Assembly (NCBI RefSeq): GCF_947507565.1
Contig: NC_089187.1
Location: 1 to 64,000 of the forward strand
Length of the DNA stretch: 64,000 nucleotides
Direction: 5' to 3'
From: Oscarella lobularis
Taxonomy: Eukaryota; Porifera; Homoscleromorpha; Homosclerophorida; Oscarellidae
Below are positions 1-10,609 of the stretch, one piece after another. The position numbers and the translations under genes are program-made. Below the pieces are notes generated by a model. It searched no databases and had not been told where the DNA came from. It saw only the letters and a program-made list of their open reading frames with translations. The stretch's first letter is position 1. Every line of letters begins with the position of its first letter.

Positions 1-1334
1 GGACAAATTGTCCCAGGACAAATTGTCCCAGGACAAATTGTCCCAGGACAAATTGTCCTAGGACAAATGTCCCAGGACAAATTGTCCCCAGGACAAATTG
101 TCCCAGGACAAATTGTCCTAAGACAAATTGTCCCCCGGACAAATTGTCCCAGGACAAATTGTCCCAGGACAAATTGTCCCCAGGACAAATTGGCCCAGAC
201 AAATTGTCCCCAGGGACAAATTGTCCCAGGACAAATTGTCCCAGGACAAATTGTCCTAGGACAAATTGCCCCAGGACAAATTGTCCCAGGACAAATTGTC
301 CCAGGACAAATTGTCCCAGGACAAATTGTCCCAGGACAAATTGTCGTAGGACAAATTGTCCCCCAGGACAAATTGTCCCCAGGACAAATTGTCCCAGGAC
401 AAATTGTCCCCAGGACAAATTGTCCCAGGACAAATTGTCCCCAGGACAAATTGTCCCAGGACAAATTGTCCCAGGACAAATTGTCCTAGGACAAATTGTC
501 CCCAGGACAAATTGTCCCCAGGACAAATTGTCCCAGGACAAATTGTCCCAGGACAAATTGTTCTAGGACAAATTGTGTCAGGACAATTTGTCCTGGGGAC
601 AAATTGTCCCCAGGACAAATTGTCCCAGGACAAATTGTCCCAGGACAAATTGTCCCCAGGACAAATTGTCCCAGGACAAATTGTGCCAGGACAAATTGTC
701 GTAGGACAAATTGTGTCAGGACAATTTGTCCTGGGGACAAATTGTCCCCAGGACAAATTGTCCCAGGACAAATTGTCCCAGGACAAATTGTCCCCAGGAC
801 AAATTGTCCCCAGGACAAATTGTCCCAGGACAATTTGTCCCAGGACAAATTGTCCCCAGGACAAATTGTCCCAGGACAAATTGTGCCAGGACAAATTGTC
901 GTAGGACAAATTGTGTCAGGACAATTTGTCCTGGGGACAAATTGTCCCCAGGACAAATTGTCCCAGGACAAATTGTCCCAGGACAAATTGTCCCAGGACA
1001 AATTGTCCTAGGACAAATTGTCCCCAGGACAAATTGTCCCCAGGACAAATTGTCCCAGGACAATTTGTCCCAGGACAAATTGTCCTGGGACAAATTGTCC
1101 CAGGACAAATTGTCCTAGGACAAATTGTCCCCAGGACAAATTGTCCCCAGGACAAATTGTCCCAGGACAAATTGTCCTAGGACAAATTGTCCCCAGGACA
1201 ATTTGTCCTAGGACAAATTGTCCCAGGACAAATTGTCCCCAGGACAAATTGTCCCAGGACAAATTGTCCCAGGACAAATTGTCCCAGGACAAATTGTCCT
1301 AGGACAAATTGTCCCAGCCCAGGACAAATTGTCT
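1..1334. repeat. Palindromic 15/16-bp minisatellite array
   Basis: About 80 tandem copies of a 15-16 bp unit whose core GGACAAATTGTCC is its own reverse complement apart from the central base. Units vary by CCCA, CCCCA or CCTA linkers, and a few carry the core in the inverted form GGACAATTTGTCC. A longer block containing GTGTCAGGACAATTTGTCC recurs near 575, 713 and 913, so there is higher-order structure. The array decays into unique sequence at about 1334 and is cut by the window start, so its full length is unknown. All long open frames here are low-complexity products of the repeat and are not genes. Confidence 0.97.
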
Positions 1335-1337
1335 CTA

Positions 1338-1668
1338 AGGGTACGGAGGTCCCCGACGGCGTTTAGGTGCGTTTTCATGTTTCGCGACGCGTGAGGGGCT
1401 TTTTCGAAGCGATCGCTTCGTGTACGCTATTTCCATACCTTTAGTGTTGTTGCCGTTGCAGCGAAATAGACGGTAGAGCTTCGTTAGTCGAGTTTCAGGC
1501 GAGGATCCTAACGAGGGGCCTCATCTCTATTCGAGTACCCCATTACGGGGCCCCATTTACCTGTAACGCGCTTCGTTATTCGTCTTCGCGGTTCGATTTT
1601 CGTTTGAAATGCAATAGCTCGAGTTTTGCAGCGTCGTAGCGCGCGTTCTGCAAAAGCGAAGAAGGAAA
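1338..1668. other. Intergenic, CpG-containing flank upstream of p23
   Basis: Unique sequence between the minisatellite and the p23 start codon. I see no gene. It is rich in CG dinucleotides and probably holds the p23 promoter and 5' UTR. No clear TATA box was found. Confidence 0.5.
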
Positions 1669-2500
1669 ATGGCTACACGGTAAAAACGCTTTTGTTCCTT
1701 CTCACATATCGATATTTGCACGTGCAGAGCACCTCCAGAAATCGTATGGGCTCAAAGAGTCGACGTTCTATTGGTTACGATACGTCTAACGGACATTCGT
1801 GAGCACACGATCGATGTTACGGATACCGGAATCGTTTTCGTGTGCGTTTTCCCAAGAAAAAGGAGCGTGAACAAACTGAAAAGTGTTGTTTAGAGGCAAA
1901 GGAGGCACAGGAGGTGACGTTCATAGTTTTCAATTCGATTTTTTCAAGGAAGTCAATCCTCACGTAAACAATATGAACACGTGATAAAAAAATTGTTTCT
2001 ACGTGTACACTAGGAATCGAAGCAGAAACTGACATCACGAGAATTGTTTTTGAAGCTGAAGAAAAAGGAGCCTGGACCATATTGGAAAAGTTTAGCCAAA
2101 GAAGGAAGAGTGAGTGGGTGTACCCCCTATTCCATGATATCTATACTGATACGTGTGTATCTATCTATCTATCTATCTATCTATTGTAGCTGCATTATGT
2201 TCGAACTGACTTTAACAAATGGAAAGATGAAGATGATTCTGATGATGGAGAAGAGGAACCAGAACTTGATAGCGTATGGCAGATTTTTTTCTTTTGAATA
2301 ATCATCACAAACTACATTGTTTCATTTTAGCTAATGCAACAGATGGGTAATTTGGGAAGTGGAGATCCAGATATGGTAAATTAATTAATTAAATTGTTAT
2401 TTGGAAATATAATCTTCCCTAGGGGGATTTGCCAACGGATTCGGATGATAGTGACGATGAAGCACTTCCCGATTTGGAAGAGCCTAATACAGAAGACTAG
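1669..2500 (+). CDS. PTGES3: p23 HSP90 co-chaperone (CS domain)
   Basis: HSP90 co-chaperone that binds the ATP-bound closed dimer in the cytosol. Seven exons can be read in frame: 1669-1679, 1728-1841, 1894-1963, 2014-2109, 2190-2273, 2331-2375 and 2423-2500. The first two join as MATRAPPEIVWAQRVDV, the start of a CS domain. The next exon carries GKGGTGGDVHSFQFDFF. Exon 4 has GPYWKSLAKEGR and exon 5 LHYVRTDFNKWKDED, both matching the conserved p23 core (human WPRL and NWLSVDFNNWKDW). The tail is acidic and ends SDDSDDEALPDLEEPNTED, as in human p23. The product is about 165 residues, close to the family length of 160. Splice sites were chosen because they keep frame and homology; the 51-bp second intron is the least certain. 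Confidence 0.92.
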
Positions 2501-2681
2501 ACTACTAGACGACTATTAAGAGGTACTACGACAACATTCATGACGTAGTTAGTTCTTTCGGCGGTTGTACTGTATTTGTTTTTGTCGTGTGTCGGTGGTA
2601 TATCCGGGGACGCTTGGTGGTGGTGGTAACGCACGTCTCTTTGCAAATTCGAAACCAACGATCTCGTTTCTCGGCGCGCAA

Positions 2682-4791
2682 ATGTCGTCTAACATAAACG
2701 AGCTCGAATTGTGGAGTCGAGAAGAAGTTAAACGAGCGATGGATGCATTAAAAGAAGAGCGAAATCGTTGCTTGGAAGCGGCGAGCTCTCTAACCGTTCA
2801 TTGGCGCGAAAAAGGAAGGTCGATCGAAGGCGAGACGATCACTATTCCGTTCTAATAGACTCGCGAATCGTTTTCGTTTCGATAGAAAGTGTTTTGGTTC
2901 TGAAAGAGCTTCAAGAAGAAGGAAAATCGGCAGTGGAGAGCAAAAAAGAAGGTAGAGTCAGAGTCAGTGTATTCTCATACATATAGACATAGTAATGCAC
3001 AGTAGTACTGCAAGACACCCACCCCAATGGCCCATACATACATACATACATACATACATACATACATACATACATACATACATACATACATACATACATA
3101 CATACATACATACATACATACATACATAGGGTATGTTATTTTTTTAAAATGACGATGTGCCTGTGAATTTTCGTATCTGTTCAAACGTAAGCCAAAAGGT
3201 CAATGACCACGGTGCCATGCGTATATAAATGGGTAAAAATCCCTTCCACAAAGCAAGCACACCTTCGCTTCGTATTGCTTGAACTAGACAATCGAATGAC
3301 GATTGATAGAGATGAGGTTGATTCATAATACGAGTTTTGACTACGTCAGCAGGCGTAGAAACGGTTGCCGCAGTCAAACCAGACACTGCACTAGCAAGTG
3401 CATGTGTAACATAATTATCACGTAGAGACGTTTTTCGTAGAAGCGTTTGCTTTGTCATATCGTAGGCAGTTAAATCTCCCATATTGACGAGTGCAGCACG
3501 TTGAACATTTGGTACCCATCCACGCCAAAGGGCACGTATACCTCCCTCGCCAACGATCTTTGCAAATGCATGACGCATTCCGCGTACGCGTTCCCCTTTT
3601 CCCTCCAAACGACGTCGACCTTCCATTTGCATTTGAACTTTGACGAGATCGGTTGGACTGGCGATCAATTGAGCGCCGGCACCGGCCGTTCCACCAGCTA
3701 AAACCGATTTCCATAAAGGAAACGAATTGTCGATGGGATTGCGACCGAAAACATTTTCGCGTAATTGCTCGTAAAAACCCATTCGACAACCGGTATAAAT
3801 GACGTGACGTAGAACGGCTGGTGTTAGACCTTGCCATAGTTTGACAATTCCCTCTTCGCCTGCTATTCCCATCGCTGTACGAATCATTCCTCGATAAGCG
3901 CTGGCCCCCCCCGGCCCCGGCCCCGGCCCCGGCCCCGTCCCTCCTTCGCCTTGGATTTGGAGTCGAGTTTTTGTTAAATCGAAAGGAAATGTCACCGTTT
4001 CGGCAACTGTTGCTGCCATTGCCGATAGAGCGTATTTGTAGGCAAATTCCTTCGTACGTGTGGTAGTCATCCCCTTTTAGTAGATCGTGCGCGCGCGCGC
4101 TATCACGCTTCTCTTCTTCTTCCCTTCTTCCCCTTCTCTTCTAGCTGATCAAATCGTTAGCGCTCAGATTCGAGATCGAAAGCGAGATCTACACGATTTG
4201 ACTCTACTTCGAGACGATCTGAAGGAAAAGGTTTCTACGACAAAGATAACTTGCCACGAATTAGAAAGGCAAATTGAAAAACGTAAGTACTGTAAAAAAT
4301 TAGATGAATTGGGAAATGGCGTCTACTGTTTCTCTTTTTAGTCGAATCGAAAAACGATGACCACCGCGATAAGGCAGTTGAAGAGCAAAAAGATTACATT
4401 GCCAAAGCATGGGATCTTTTAGGAATTTCATTTAGAAAAATATCTGGTACACTTACCCTCGAGTCCAACATTTTGATTTTGATTTTGATTTTGATTTTGA
4501 CTGAAGGTGGGAAAATTCAAGCCGTTTTTCGTTGTCTCAAAGCGGACGATGACAATTACTTTGGATACGTCATCTTTTCTCTTGATAGTGAAAAACGTGA
4601 TTACAAAGGCAAGATGATGAGGCCGCTTGGATTAGACCCCTGGATGCCATCATTGATTCTCTGATTTAGTACATGAAGTCAAACCAGACATTGATGATGT
4701 GGAGCGACTCATTGAACAACTCAACGCTTCAAACAACCTGAGTCGATTCTTCAGTGCAGTGAGGAATCAAATGAAAAAACAGGTTGAATAG
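2682..4791 (+). CDS. SPC25: SPC25 kinetochore protein (Ndc80 complex)
   Basis: Subunit of the Ndc80 complex, which links kinetochores to spindle microtubules; Spc25 pairs with Spc24 at the kinetochore end. The first exon begins [21 protein letters not shown] long coiled coil follows ([16 protein letters not shown], then the exon from 4145). The C-terminal globular RWD-like domain reads [19 protein letters not shown], then [18 protein letters not shown] and [18 protein letters not shown]. This matches human Spc25 (LGLEIRKIYGEKLQFIF and the FSAFLANVRKAF end). Later exons are 4145-4282, 4342-4446, 4507-4608 and 4670-4791; the exon 1/exon 2 junction near 2815-2885 is uncertain. The intron 4609-4669 starts GCAAGA, a GC-AG intron. 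Intron 2952-4144 contains the antisense UCP4 gene. Length of about 223 residues agrees with human (224). Confidence 0.9.
3033..3128. repeat. (CATA)n tetranucleotide microsatellite
   Basis: About 24 perfect copies of CATA in the SPC25 intron, immediately downstream of the antisense UCP4 stop codon. Confidence 0.98.
3144..4070 (-). CDS. SLC25A27: Mitochondrial uncoupling protein 4-type carrier
   Basis: Inner-membrane carrier of the SLC25 family, UCP4 branch; UCP4-type proteins affect proton leak and probably move small anions. It is a single exon of 308 residues (human UCP4 is 323). The three carrier signatures are present: PFDLTKTR (about residue 29), PTDLVKVQ (about 140) and PADVVKTR (about 241). 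UCP4-specific stretches include [37 protein letters not shown] and SRIMNQP-like [31 protein letters not shown] insertion in the first matrix loop is encoded by a tandem CCGGCCC run at about 3907-3945. The gene lies antisense inside an SPC25 intron, and lack of introns amid intron-rich neighbours suggests retrocopy origin or intron loss. UCP5/SLC25A30-type carriers are less likely. Confidence 0.93.
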   Translation of the reverse strand: MTTTRTKEFAYKYALSAMAATVAETVTFPFDLTKTRLQIQGEGGTGPGPGPGPGGASAYRGMIRTAMGIAGEEGIVKLWQGLTPAVLRHVIYTGCRMGFYEQLRENVFGRNPIDNSFPLWKSVLAGGTAGAGAQLIASPTDLVKVQMQMEGRRRLEGKGERVRGMRHAFAKIVGEGGIRALWRGWVPNVQRAALVNMGDLTAYDMTKQTLLRKTSLRDNYVTHALASAVSGLTAATVSTPADVVKTRIMNQPHLYQSSFDCLVQAIRSEGVLALWKGFLPIYIRMAPWSLTFWLTFEQIRKFTGTSSF

Positions 4792-4893
4792 AGAAGCACA
4801 AACACAAGACACACACACACACACACACAATGTTTCTTTGTAACACTGACCCCCCAGCACCCTTACACTTGTCTGTCTCTCTCTGTCTCTCTA

Positions 4894-7560
4894 CTATATT
4901 TCAGTAACATAGGAAGCAGGAAATATTCCTACTGTCCCATTGAGTTCTCCCTGCCACCAGCCGTCCTCTTGTTTCTCGTACACGTTAATGACGTCACCTG
5001 GTGCAATTGTCAATTCGTCCGCCTCTTGAGCTTGATAGTCATACGCCGCTTCACACTGGCATAGAACTAAAGACAAAAAGTTAGATTCGCGACATTCACA
5101 TCCCCGGGGGGCGGGGACCCTAACCCCTAAATTGTCTTACTTGATGTTGCTTCAACGGTTTCTAAAAGAGAAGGCAAGCTCACTTAACTAAATAGAGGTT
5201 TGAATTTGGATTTATCCTAACCTTGGGGTGCTGGCTGAGAGACGGCGGCGGCAGCTTGTTCCGGATTATCAAATTCGTCTCCGCCGGCTGCATCATCATC
5301 ATCGTCAAATTCGTCTATTTCATAGCCGCCATCCTGTGTAGCAGTATTGGCTTCAGCTGTATACGATTGCTGGGGTTGCCATTGTTGTGGAGGCGCGGCG
5401 GCTTTGGGAGCAGCAGGCACTTGTTGCTGAGGCTGCCCTTGTTCAGATGCTGATGAAATGATGGAAGCAACAACTTGACCGTCATCATCACTACTAGGTA
5501 TATCACGCATGCCACCGCGTTGAACGGCTACGCGAAGAGAAGCATGAATCATGTTCTAAAAGAAGAAAATGCTAAACCTAAACGGCAGAATGGGTTAGGG
5601 GGTTAGCACTAATTAAGGTACCTGTTTGTCGCGAGTTGACTTAATGTAGTCAGCCAATCGATGGCTTGGCTTCTGTTGCTTCATCATGCTAGTGAGAGCA
5701 CACGTCAAGTTGTAGCGAACAGCATCGTAGTAGTCAATCATGGCATCCGCCTAACAAGTCATTAATTAATTAATTAGAAAACAGCTGCCACTCAACTATT
5801 TATTTATTTAGAGTTACAGAAGCAAGTTGCCGAAAAACGTCATTCTGGGCTTCATCTGTAGCGTAGCTAGGAGTATCTTTGTAAACGGTAGACAAATTGG
5901 TGACACCTGAGAAGAGAGAGAACAAGTTCTACTGGCCATTCATTTGGAATTGCAATCCATCTGGACAGACCATCTTTCACTTTTCTTGCTTGTTGGACCA
6001 ATTGTTGAAATGTCGTCAATTTTGCGGTGAGTGCTTTTTTTCGTCGACCTTCGTTCATAGAACTTGTAACGTCTTCTTCCTATACAGAGCAAATAGACTT
6101 GAAAAGATTGGGAGAAATACTTTTATACAAAGCATGTATAGAAAATTTGATCAGGACAATTTTCGCCCGTGCCAAATTTATCCGTCGCTTCAGAAACGTC
6201 CGAAGGTGGATCAATTTTTTCCGCTTGTTCTTTGACTAAATTGCAACTCTAAACGATTTAAATAGCTAGTTTCTCTGAAATTTCATAACGGCGTTTTTCT
6301 CTTACTTCTTGATAGGAAGGAGGAAGAGTACCAAGCAAGTCTGTGTACTTGATAAAGATGCTTTGCAAGTACTTTTCCCTTTCTTCGTCCATCCCTTGAA
6401 ATTTCTAAAAAAAAAGAACATTGAGAATGTCATGTCACACAAACAACTGTATCTCCCTCTAAGATTACCTGGCAACAATTGTACATGGCTGTTTCCCATC
6501 CCTGTCTCGCTTCTTCTGCCTTTCGACAGGCCTCTCTGTAATCGGTATCTAAAAAGACTCTTCAAAAAAAATCAATTTTTAGATCAACTAATTCTGCCTT
6601 GTTTTGCAGCACTTTCGATCGCTTTTTTCACTTTGGCTTCCATCTGAACGCAACGAGAGTAAAGCGTTCGAATATTTAATTATTTAATTAGACAACTCAC
6701 TCTCTGTACGTCCTTTTCTGATACCGGTTTTCCACGTCCACTCTTCGCCTCTTCCCACTGCTCGTGAGCCACTTCACAATCTTTCGCTTTCGAGTAATTA
6801 TTTCGTTTTGACTAGGTTTTAAAAATAGAAAAAAAAGCCGGCCGGGAACTTGAACGAACTTGTGCGTACGGTGCGCAGTGAGGTGCGTACGTGTACTGTA
6901 CTGTACTGTGTGTACCTTCAATTCGTCGCTGCGTCGATCGGCCAAGAACTTGCTTGCCTTCTCTACCATCGTTTCAATCTGACCGAAAGAATGATGATAA
7001 GGTAAATTTGGTGGCTACGCGATTTCTCACCGGCTTCCTGGCTTTTGTTTGCTGATCGAAAAATTGTTTGAGCGGTTTCGATGTCTCGGCAGTAAGATCG
7101 ACGCCGAATTGTCTAAATAAGACGATCGATTCTCGATGGACGAGCACGTGCGACGTCGCTTTACTTGTGCGTTTCGCCTTCGACGTTCATACGATTGATG
7201 AACGTGTCCCATGCTGTCTTGAGTGTTCTACGTAAAAAATGCACAACATCTCGTTCGATCGTTCACTCGCGTGACCTCGACCCCTAGCTAGGCCCCTTCC
7301 CTTACCCTAGTTGGCTTCGATTCACTTTGCTCGCTTTCGTTGCAAGACGCGCAACGCTCTTAGCGTAATCGGCTTCGATTTCGGCGCGCTCGGCAAAAAT
7401 GCCGGCAACGTCTTTGCAGAATTCCTCGCCCAGTTTGAGATACTTACGCAGTTCATCGAAACCGTTCCCTTCCTGATTTGTCCTTTTTAACCGAACGAAC
7501 GAATAGACGATCGACGACCCATTCACTCACCCAAAAGCGGTCTTGAAATTGGTGAGACAT
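4894..7560 (-). CDS. F-BAR and SH3 domain protein, NOSTRIN/PSTPIP-like
   Basis: Membrane-curving F-BAR protein with a C-terminal SH3 domain, a class that couples membrane shape to actin and endocytosis. Start codon at 7558-7560 gives MSHQFQDRFW followed by GNGFDELRKYLKLGEEFCKD and RAEIEADYAKSVARLATKA, a typical F-BAR first helix. Further exons leftwards give helical segments such as ETMVEKASKFLADRRSDELK, EEARQGWETAMYNCCQ and EEREKYLQSIFIKYTDLLG. An acidic, Q/P/A-rich linker (5217-5552) follows. The SH3 domain is in 4894-5076 with ALYDY-like AAYDYQAQEADEL, GWWQGELNG and FPASYV. The first helix resembles NOSTRIN most closely (GE-FCK and RA-LE-YAK), but PSTPIP or PACSIN kinship cannot be excluded. 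At least ten short introns interrupt it. Confidence 0.85.
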
Positions 7561-7743
7561 CGCGTCGCGGCCCTGGGACGAGATCTTAGCGAGAACTCAC
7601 GTGAGTTTCTAGATCCGGGAATGTCGATTATTATTTTACGTAATCAATCAATGAAGCGATTAATTACACGTGGTGTCAAAGAGGGTATAGATGAGTATAT
7701 ATAGATGCACACATAGATAGATAGATAGATATAGCACGCCGCG

Positions 7744-10179
7744 CTAACAGGAAAGAAGATGACGAGTATTCTGAACGATAACAACCGCAGACAAATGTCC
7801 CTCAAAATAGTCAGGCTGACCACCTCCGACATAAATAGTAAGTGGGCCAGCTTCTACAAGTACTTCTGACGATGCGGTGTAGACGTCGTTTTTTGTTAGG
7901 GGAACGTACGTGTGAAAGGCCGGTTTGACCGAAAGATGTACTGTAACCGATTGACCGTTGGTCACAAATAGGCGAGCAAAGTCGGCCAAGCGAATATTCG
8001 GTACGGGTCCACTTGCATTTTTCTGCTTGACGTAGACCTGAACGACTTCGTCTCCGTTCATAGGTCCCTCATTATTAACAACCACACTCACGCCAATGAC
8101 GTCACAAGCATTTGGTTCGGTCGTGTTCAACACAAGTTTCGAATAGGAGAAGGTCGTGTAAGACAAACCATAGCCAAAAGGAAATTGAGGTTTGCCTGTA
8201 AAATATCGATAGGTGAGACCACGCCCAGCATACAAATTCATGGTTCCGGGTATTGGCAAATCGGACGTCGATTGATAAGACGTGACGGCGGCACGACCGG
8301 CGGGATTGTACTTACCAAAGAGGACGTCGGCTACAGCGTTTCCTCCTTCCATGCCCGGATACCAAACGTCCACAATTGCGTCAGCATCATCTAGAATTTT
8401 TCCCAATGCGATTGTGCCGCCGTGCACAAGAACGACGACGAGCGATGCATGAGAATTCGCTCGACGAACGGCGCTGACGAGATCGACTTGTTTTCCGGGA
8501 AGTTCGACGAGAGAACGATCGAATCCTTCCGCTTCTTGTCCCTCATCGAGACCGACTACAATGACGATTGCATCAGCTGTTTTAGCCGCTTCTGTTGCCT
8601 CGTAAAATTCTCTCTCGTCGGCGCACTCGACGTCGACACAACCGGGCCGGAAAACGAGACGTGGAAAAGGCGAAGCGTCGTTCAATGCCTTCTCAATGCC
8701 TTGTCTGATTGAAACAACTCCGGCGTCAGGAAAAAGAGCATAATTTCCTAATAAAACTTTGGTCCCAATTGCAGAGGGACCAATGAGAAGCATTCTCTTG
8801 ATCTGCGTCACGGAAAAGGGAAGCGATTGGTTGTGATTTTTATAAAGTATAATCGCTTCTTGAGCAGCTCGTCGAGCCAATGCAATGTGCTCGACACTTG
8901 CAACGTTTGACGAATCGTTTCGCAGAAAATTCCACTCAACCATCGTCGGTGGATCGAGCATACCGAGAAGAATTCGTACACGAAACAATCGACGAAAGGC
9001 CGTTTGAATTTGATCGACGGTAACGTTTTTGTCGGCAAGAGCATTGGCTAGTTGACATATGGCGTCCGTTGAACCGCCTTCCTGATCGACGCCGGCTTTG
9101 AGGCCAACAGCAGCGGCACACTTCATATCGGGACACAAGTTATCCGTTATGGCAATGAGAGCCCAAGCGTCGTAATCGGAGACAACAAAACCGGGCCATT
9201 TCCACTGATCGCGCAAAATTCCGTTGAGAAGTCGACTATTGGCGCACGCTGGAACGCCGTCGATTGCATTATAACTACACATGACGTGTGCCGCTTGAGC
9301 TTCGACGACACATTGACGAAAAGCGACCATATACGTTTCCCACATATTTCTCGAATCGATTTGAGCGTTGAATGTGAGGCGAGTTGTCGGTTGAGATTCG
9401 AGATCGTAGGCGGCAAAATGTTTGCAACAAGCTGCTGAAAGTAGATATCGCGTCCAATTGCCAGTGGTCGTCTGCGCGCCAACGACAAAACTGTAGGCGA
9501 GCTGGCCAGTTAAATTTGGATCTTCAGAATAGACTTCCTGTGCTCGGCCCCACCTCGGATCGCGTACCAAGTTTATGTTGGGCGAATACATGGTGATTCC
9601 GCCACCGTTTGAAAATAGACCGTTACGTCCTCGATTACCCTCGTGAACGAGTCCGTTGTGAAGGGCTCGCGCTTCTCTGCCAATTGCGTAGCCAACTTCG
9701 CCGAGCGTTTTCTTCGACCAAGTGGCACCGAGAGCACAACCATTTGGAAATACGGTTGCACGAGAATTTTTCACGGCGTGCTCGTCGTCATTCAGCCAAT
9801 TGTAGGCCGGTATGCCTGCATGAACGATGGCGGGAGCTTTGTTTGTGAGTTGGGCTATCTGCTCGGTTAAACTCGTTGTCTTGATCAGATAAGCGAGACG
9901 ATTATCGATTGTCATTGTCCAGTCAAGGTGAGTCCCTTTGATATTGGGGCATTTCTTATAGTCATCTGCCCTATCGACGCACGTCTTTTGGTCGAGTGGA
10001 CACAGGTATTGATTTTGACTACAGCGACCGCACAGACTTCGATCAAGAACGCAGTCACCCGAGTCTGAACATTTCTCAAACTCTCCCAAGCACGACTCAG
10101 GAGCCGCCGTGGCAATTTCAACTAACGCCAGAATGACAAGGAAGGCTGCAAGTCGAGCAACGGAAAGCGGTCGCGTCAT
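7744..10179 (-). CDS. Secreted glycoside hydrolase family 3 (beta-xylosidase/glucosidase-like)
   Basis: Extracellular or lysosomal exo-glycosidase that would release sugars from the non-reducing ends of beta-linked glycans. It is a single uninterrupted frame. An upstream ATG at 10317 is in frame, but the ATG at 10179 is preferred because it starts a clear signal peptide (MTRPLSVARLAAFLVILALV). A ten-Cys region follows, with CGRCSQNQYLCPLDQKTC. GH3 features are GGGITMYSPNINLVRDPRWG, KHFAAYDLES and the nucleophile motif GFVVSDYDAW (Asp about residue 335). The second domain contains the GLDEGQEAEGFDR loop and the end is a fibronectin III-like domain (FPFGYGLSYTTFSYS). Total 811 residues. It is head-to-head with eIF3f. 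Best fit is the bacterial/plant/invertebrate beta-D-xylosidase branch; the exact substrate is unknown. Confidence 0.93.
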   Translation of the reverse strand: MTRPLSVARLAAFLVILALVEIATAAPESCLGEFEKCSDSGDCVLDRSLCGRCSQNQYLCPLDQKTCVDRADDYKKCPNIKGTHLDWTMTIDNRLAYLIKTTSLTEQIAQLTNKAPAIVHAGIPAYNWLNDDEHAVKNSRATVFPNGCALGATWSKKTLGEVGYAIGREARALHNGLVHEGNRGRNGLFSNGGGITMYSPNINLVRDPRWGRAQEVYSEDPNLTGQLAYSFVVGAQTTTGNWTRYLLSAACCKHFAAYDLESQPTTRLTFNAQIDSRNMWETYMVAFRQCVVEAQAAHVMCSYNAIDGVPACANSRLLNGILRDQWKWPGFVVSDYDAWALIAITDNLCPDMKCAAAVGLKAGVDQEGGSTDAICQLANALADKNVTVDQIQTAFRRLFRVRILLGMLDPPTMVEWNFLRNDSSNVASVEHIALARRAAQEAIILYKNHNQSLPFSVTQIKRMLLIGPSAIGTKVLLGNYALFPDAGVVSIRQGIEKALNDASPFPRLVFRPGCVDVECADEREFYEATEAAKTADAIVIVVGLDEGQEAEGFDRSLVELPGKQVDLVSAVRRANSHASLVVVLVHGGTIALGKILDDADAIVDVWYPGMEGGNAVADVLFGKYNPAGRAAVTSYQSTSDLPIPGTMNLYAGRGLTYRYFTGKPQFPFGYGLSYTTFSYSKLVLNTTEPNACDVIGVSVVVNNEGPMNGDEVVQVYVKQKNASGPVPNIRLADFARLFVTNGQSVTVHLSVKPAFHTYVPLTKNDVYTASSEVLVEAGPLTIYVGGGQPDYFEGHLSAVVIVQNTRHLLSC

Positions 10180-10609
10180 CTTCTGCCGGGAAGACACAGA
10201 CACAGACACGGACACACAGCAAATGAGCTCCGTAGCAGTTCGCTCCGTTTTAGGGTAGCATTGTTCAGAAAATAAACGCAGGTACAGAAATGCTATTTCT
10301 AATGGTGAGTGCGTCATATTAGAAATAGGAGAACGCTCCTTTATATAGATAGATCAACGCCCTGTAAGTTTCTTCTATTGTTGGAGCGTTGCACAAAAAA
10401 ATCATTCGTTTCCTTCGTTCTTCTTGCAGTAACATCTCCTAGAATTTCTGACAGCTAAAATCGGTGAATGACGATTCGAAACGCTAAAATTTCACAAATA
10501 TACCGAAGAGAAAAATTCCAGTCAGAAAGCCGATCGATCGATGGATCGCGTGGTACACGTGATTATTTAATTAACGGTGTGACGTATCACTACCCGTATT
10601 CGAGCTAAA
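10180..10609. promoter_or_regulatory. Divergent intergenic region between GH3 and eIF3f
   Basis: Head-to-head spacer of 430 bp. It has a TTATATAG-type TATA-like stretch at about 10340 positioned for the GH3 gene (on its minus strand) and, on the eIF3f side, a 150-bp block that recurs upstream of CCDC148 (see repeat entry). No coding sequence was seen apart from the in-frame upstream ATG of the GH3 frame. Confidence 0.5.
10386..10539 (+). repeat. Dispersed repeat copy 1, upstream of eIF3f
   Basis: Similar to 22694-22845 in the same orientation. The best-matched part is 10463-10539, starting GGTGAATGACGAT and ending AAAGCCGATCGATC, roughly 80 percent identical by eye. Both copies lie about 70 bp upstream of a start codon of an otherwise unrelated gene. 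This could be a short non-autonomous transposon remnant or a shared promoter module; no terminal inverted repeats were recognised. Confidence 0.75.

Noticed and set aside
67-1302. Several overlapping long open frames on both strands rich in DKLS, GQIV and RTNC repeats
   Set aside because: They are translations of the 15/16-bp minisatellite. A repeat unit of 15 bp keeps all frames open without selection.
1-1334. CRISPR-like array
   Set aside because: Units are contiguous with no unique spacers, and the genome is eukaryotic.
3300-3900. Antisense open frames over UCP4
   Set aside because: They are shadows of the carrier gene; the minus frame has clear family signatures.
10180-10317. 46-residue N-terminal extension of the GH3 protein
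   Set aside because: It is low complexity (VSVSVSVSS) and would bury the signal peptide that starts at the ATG at 10179.
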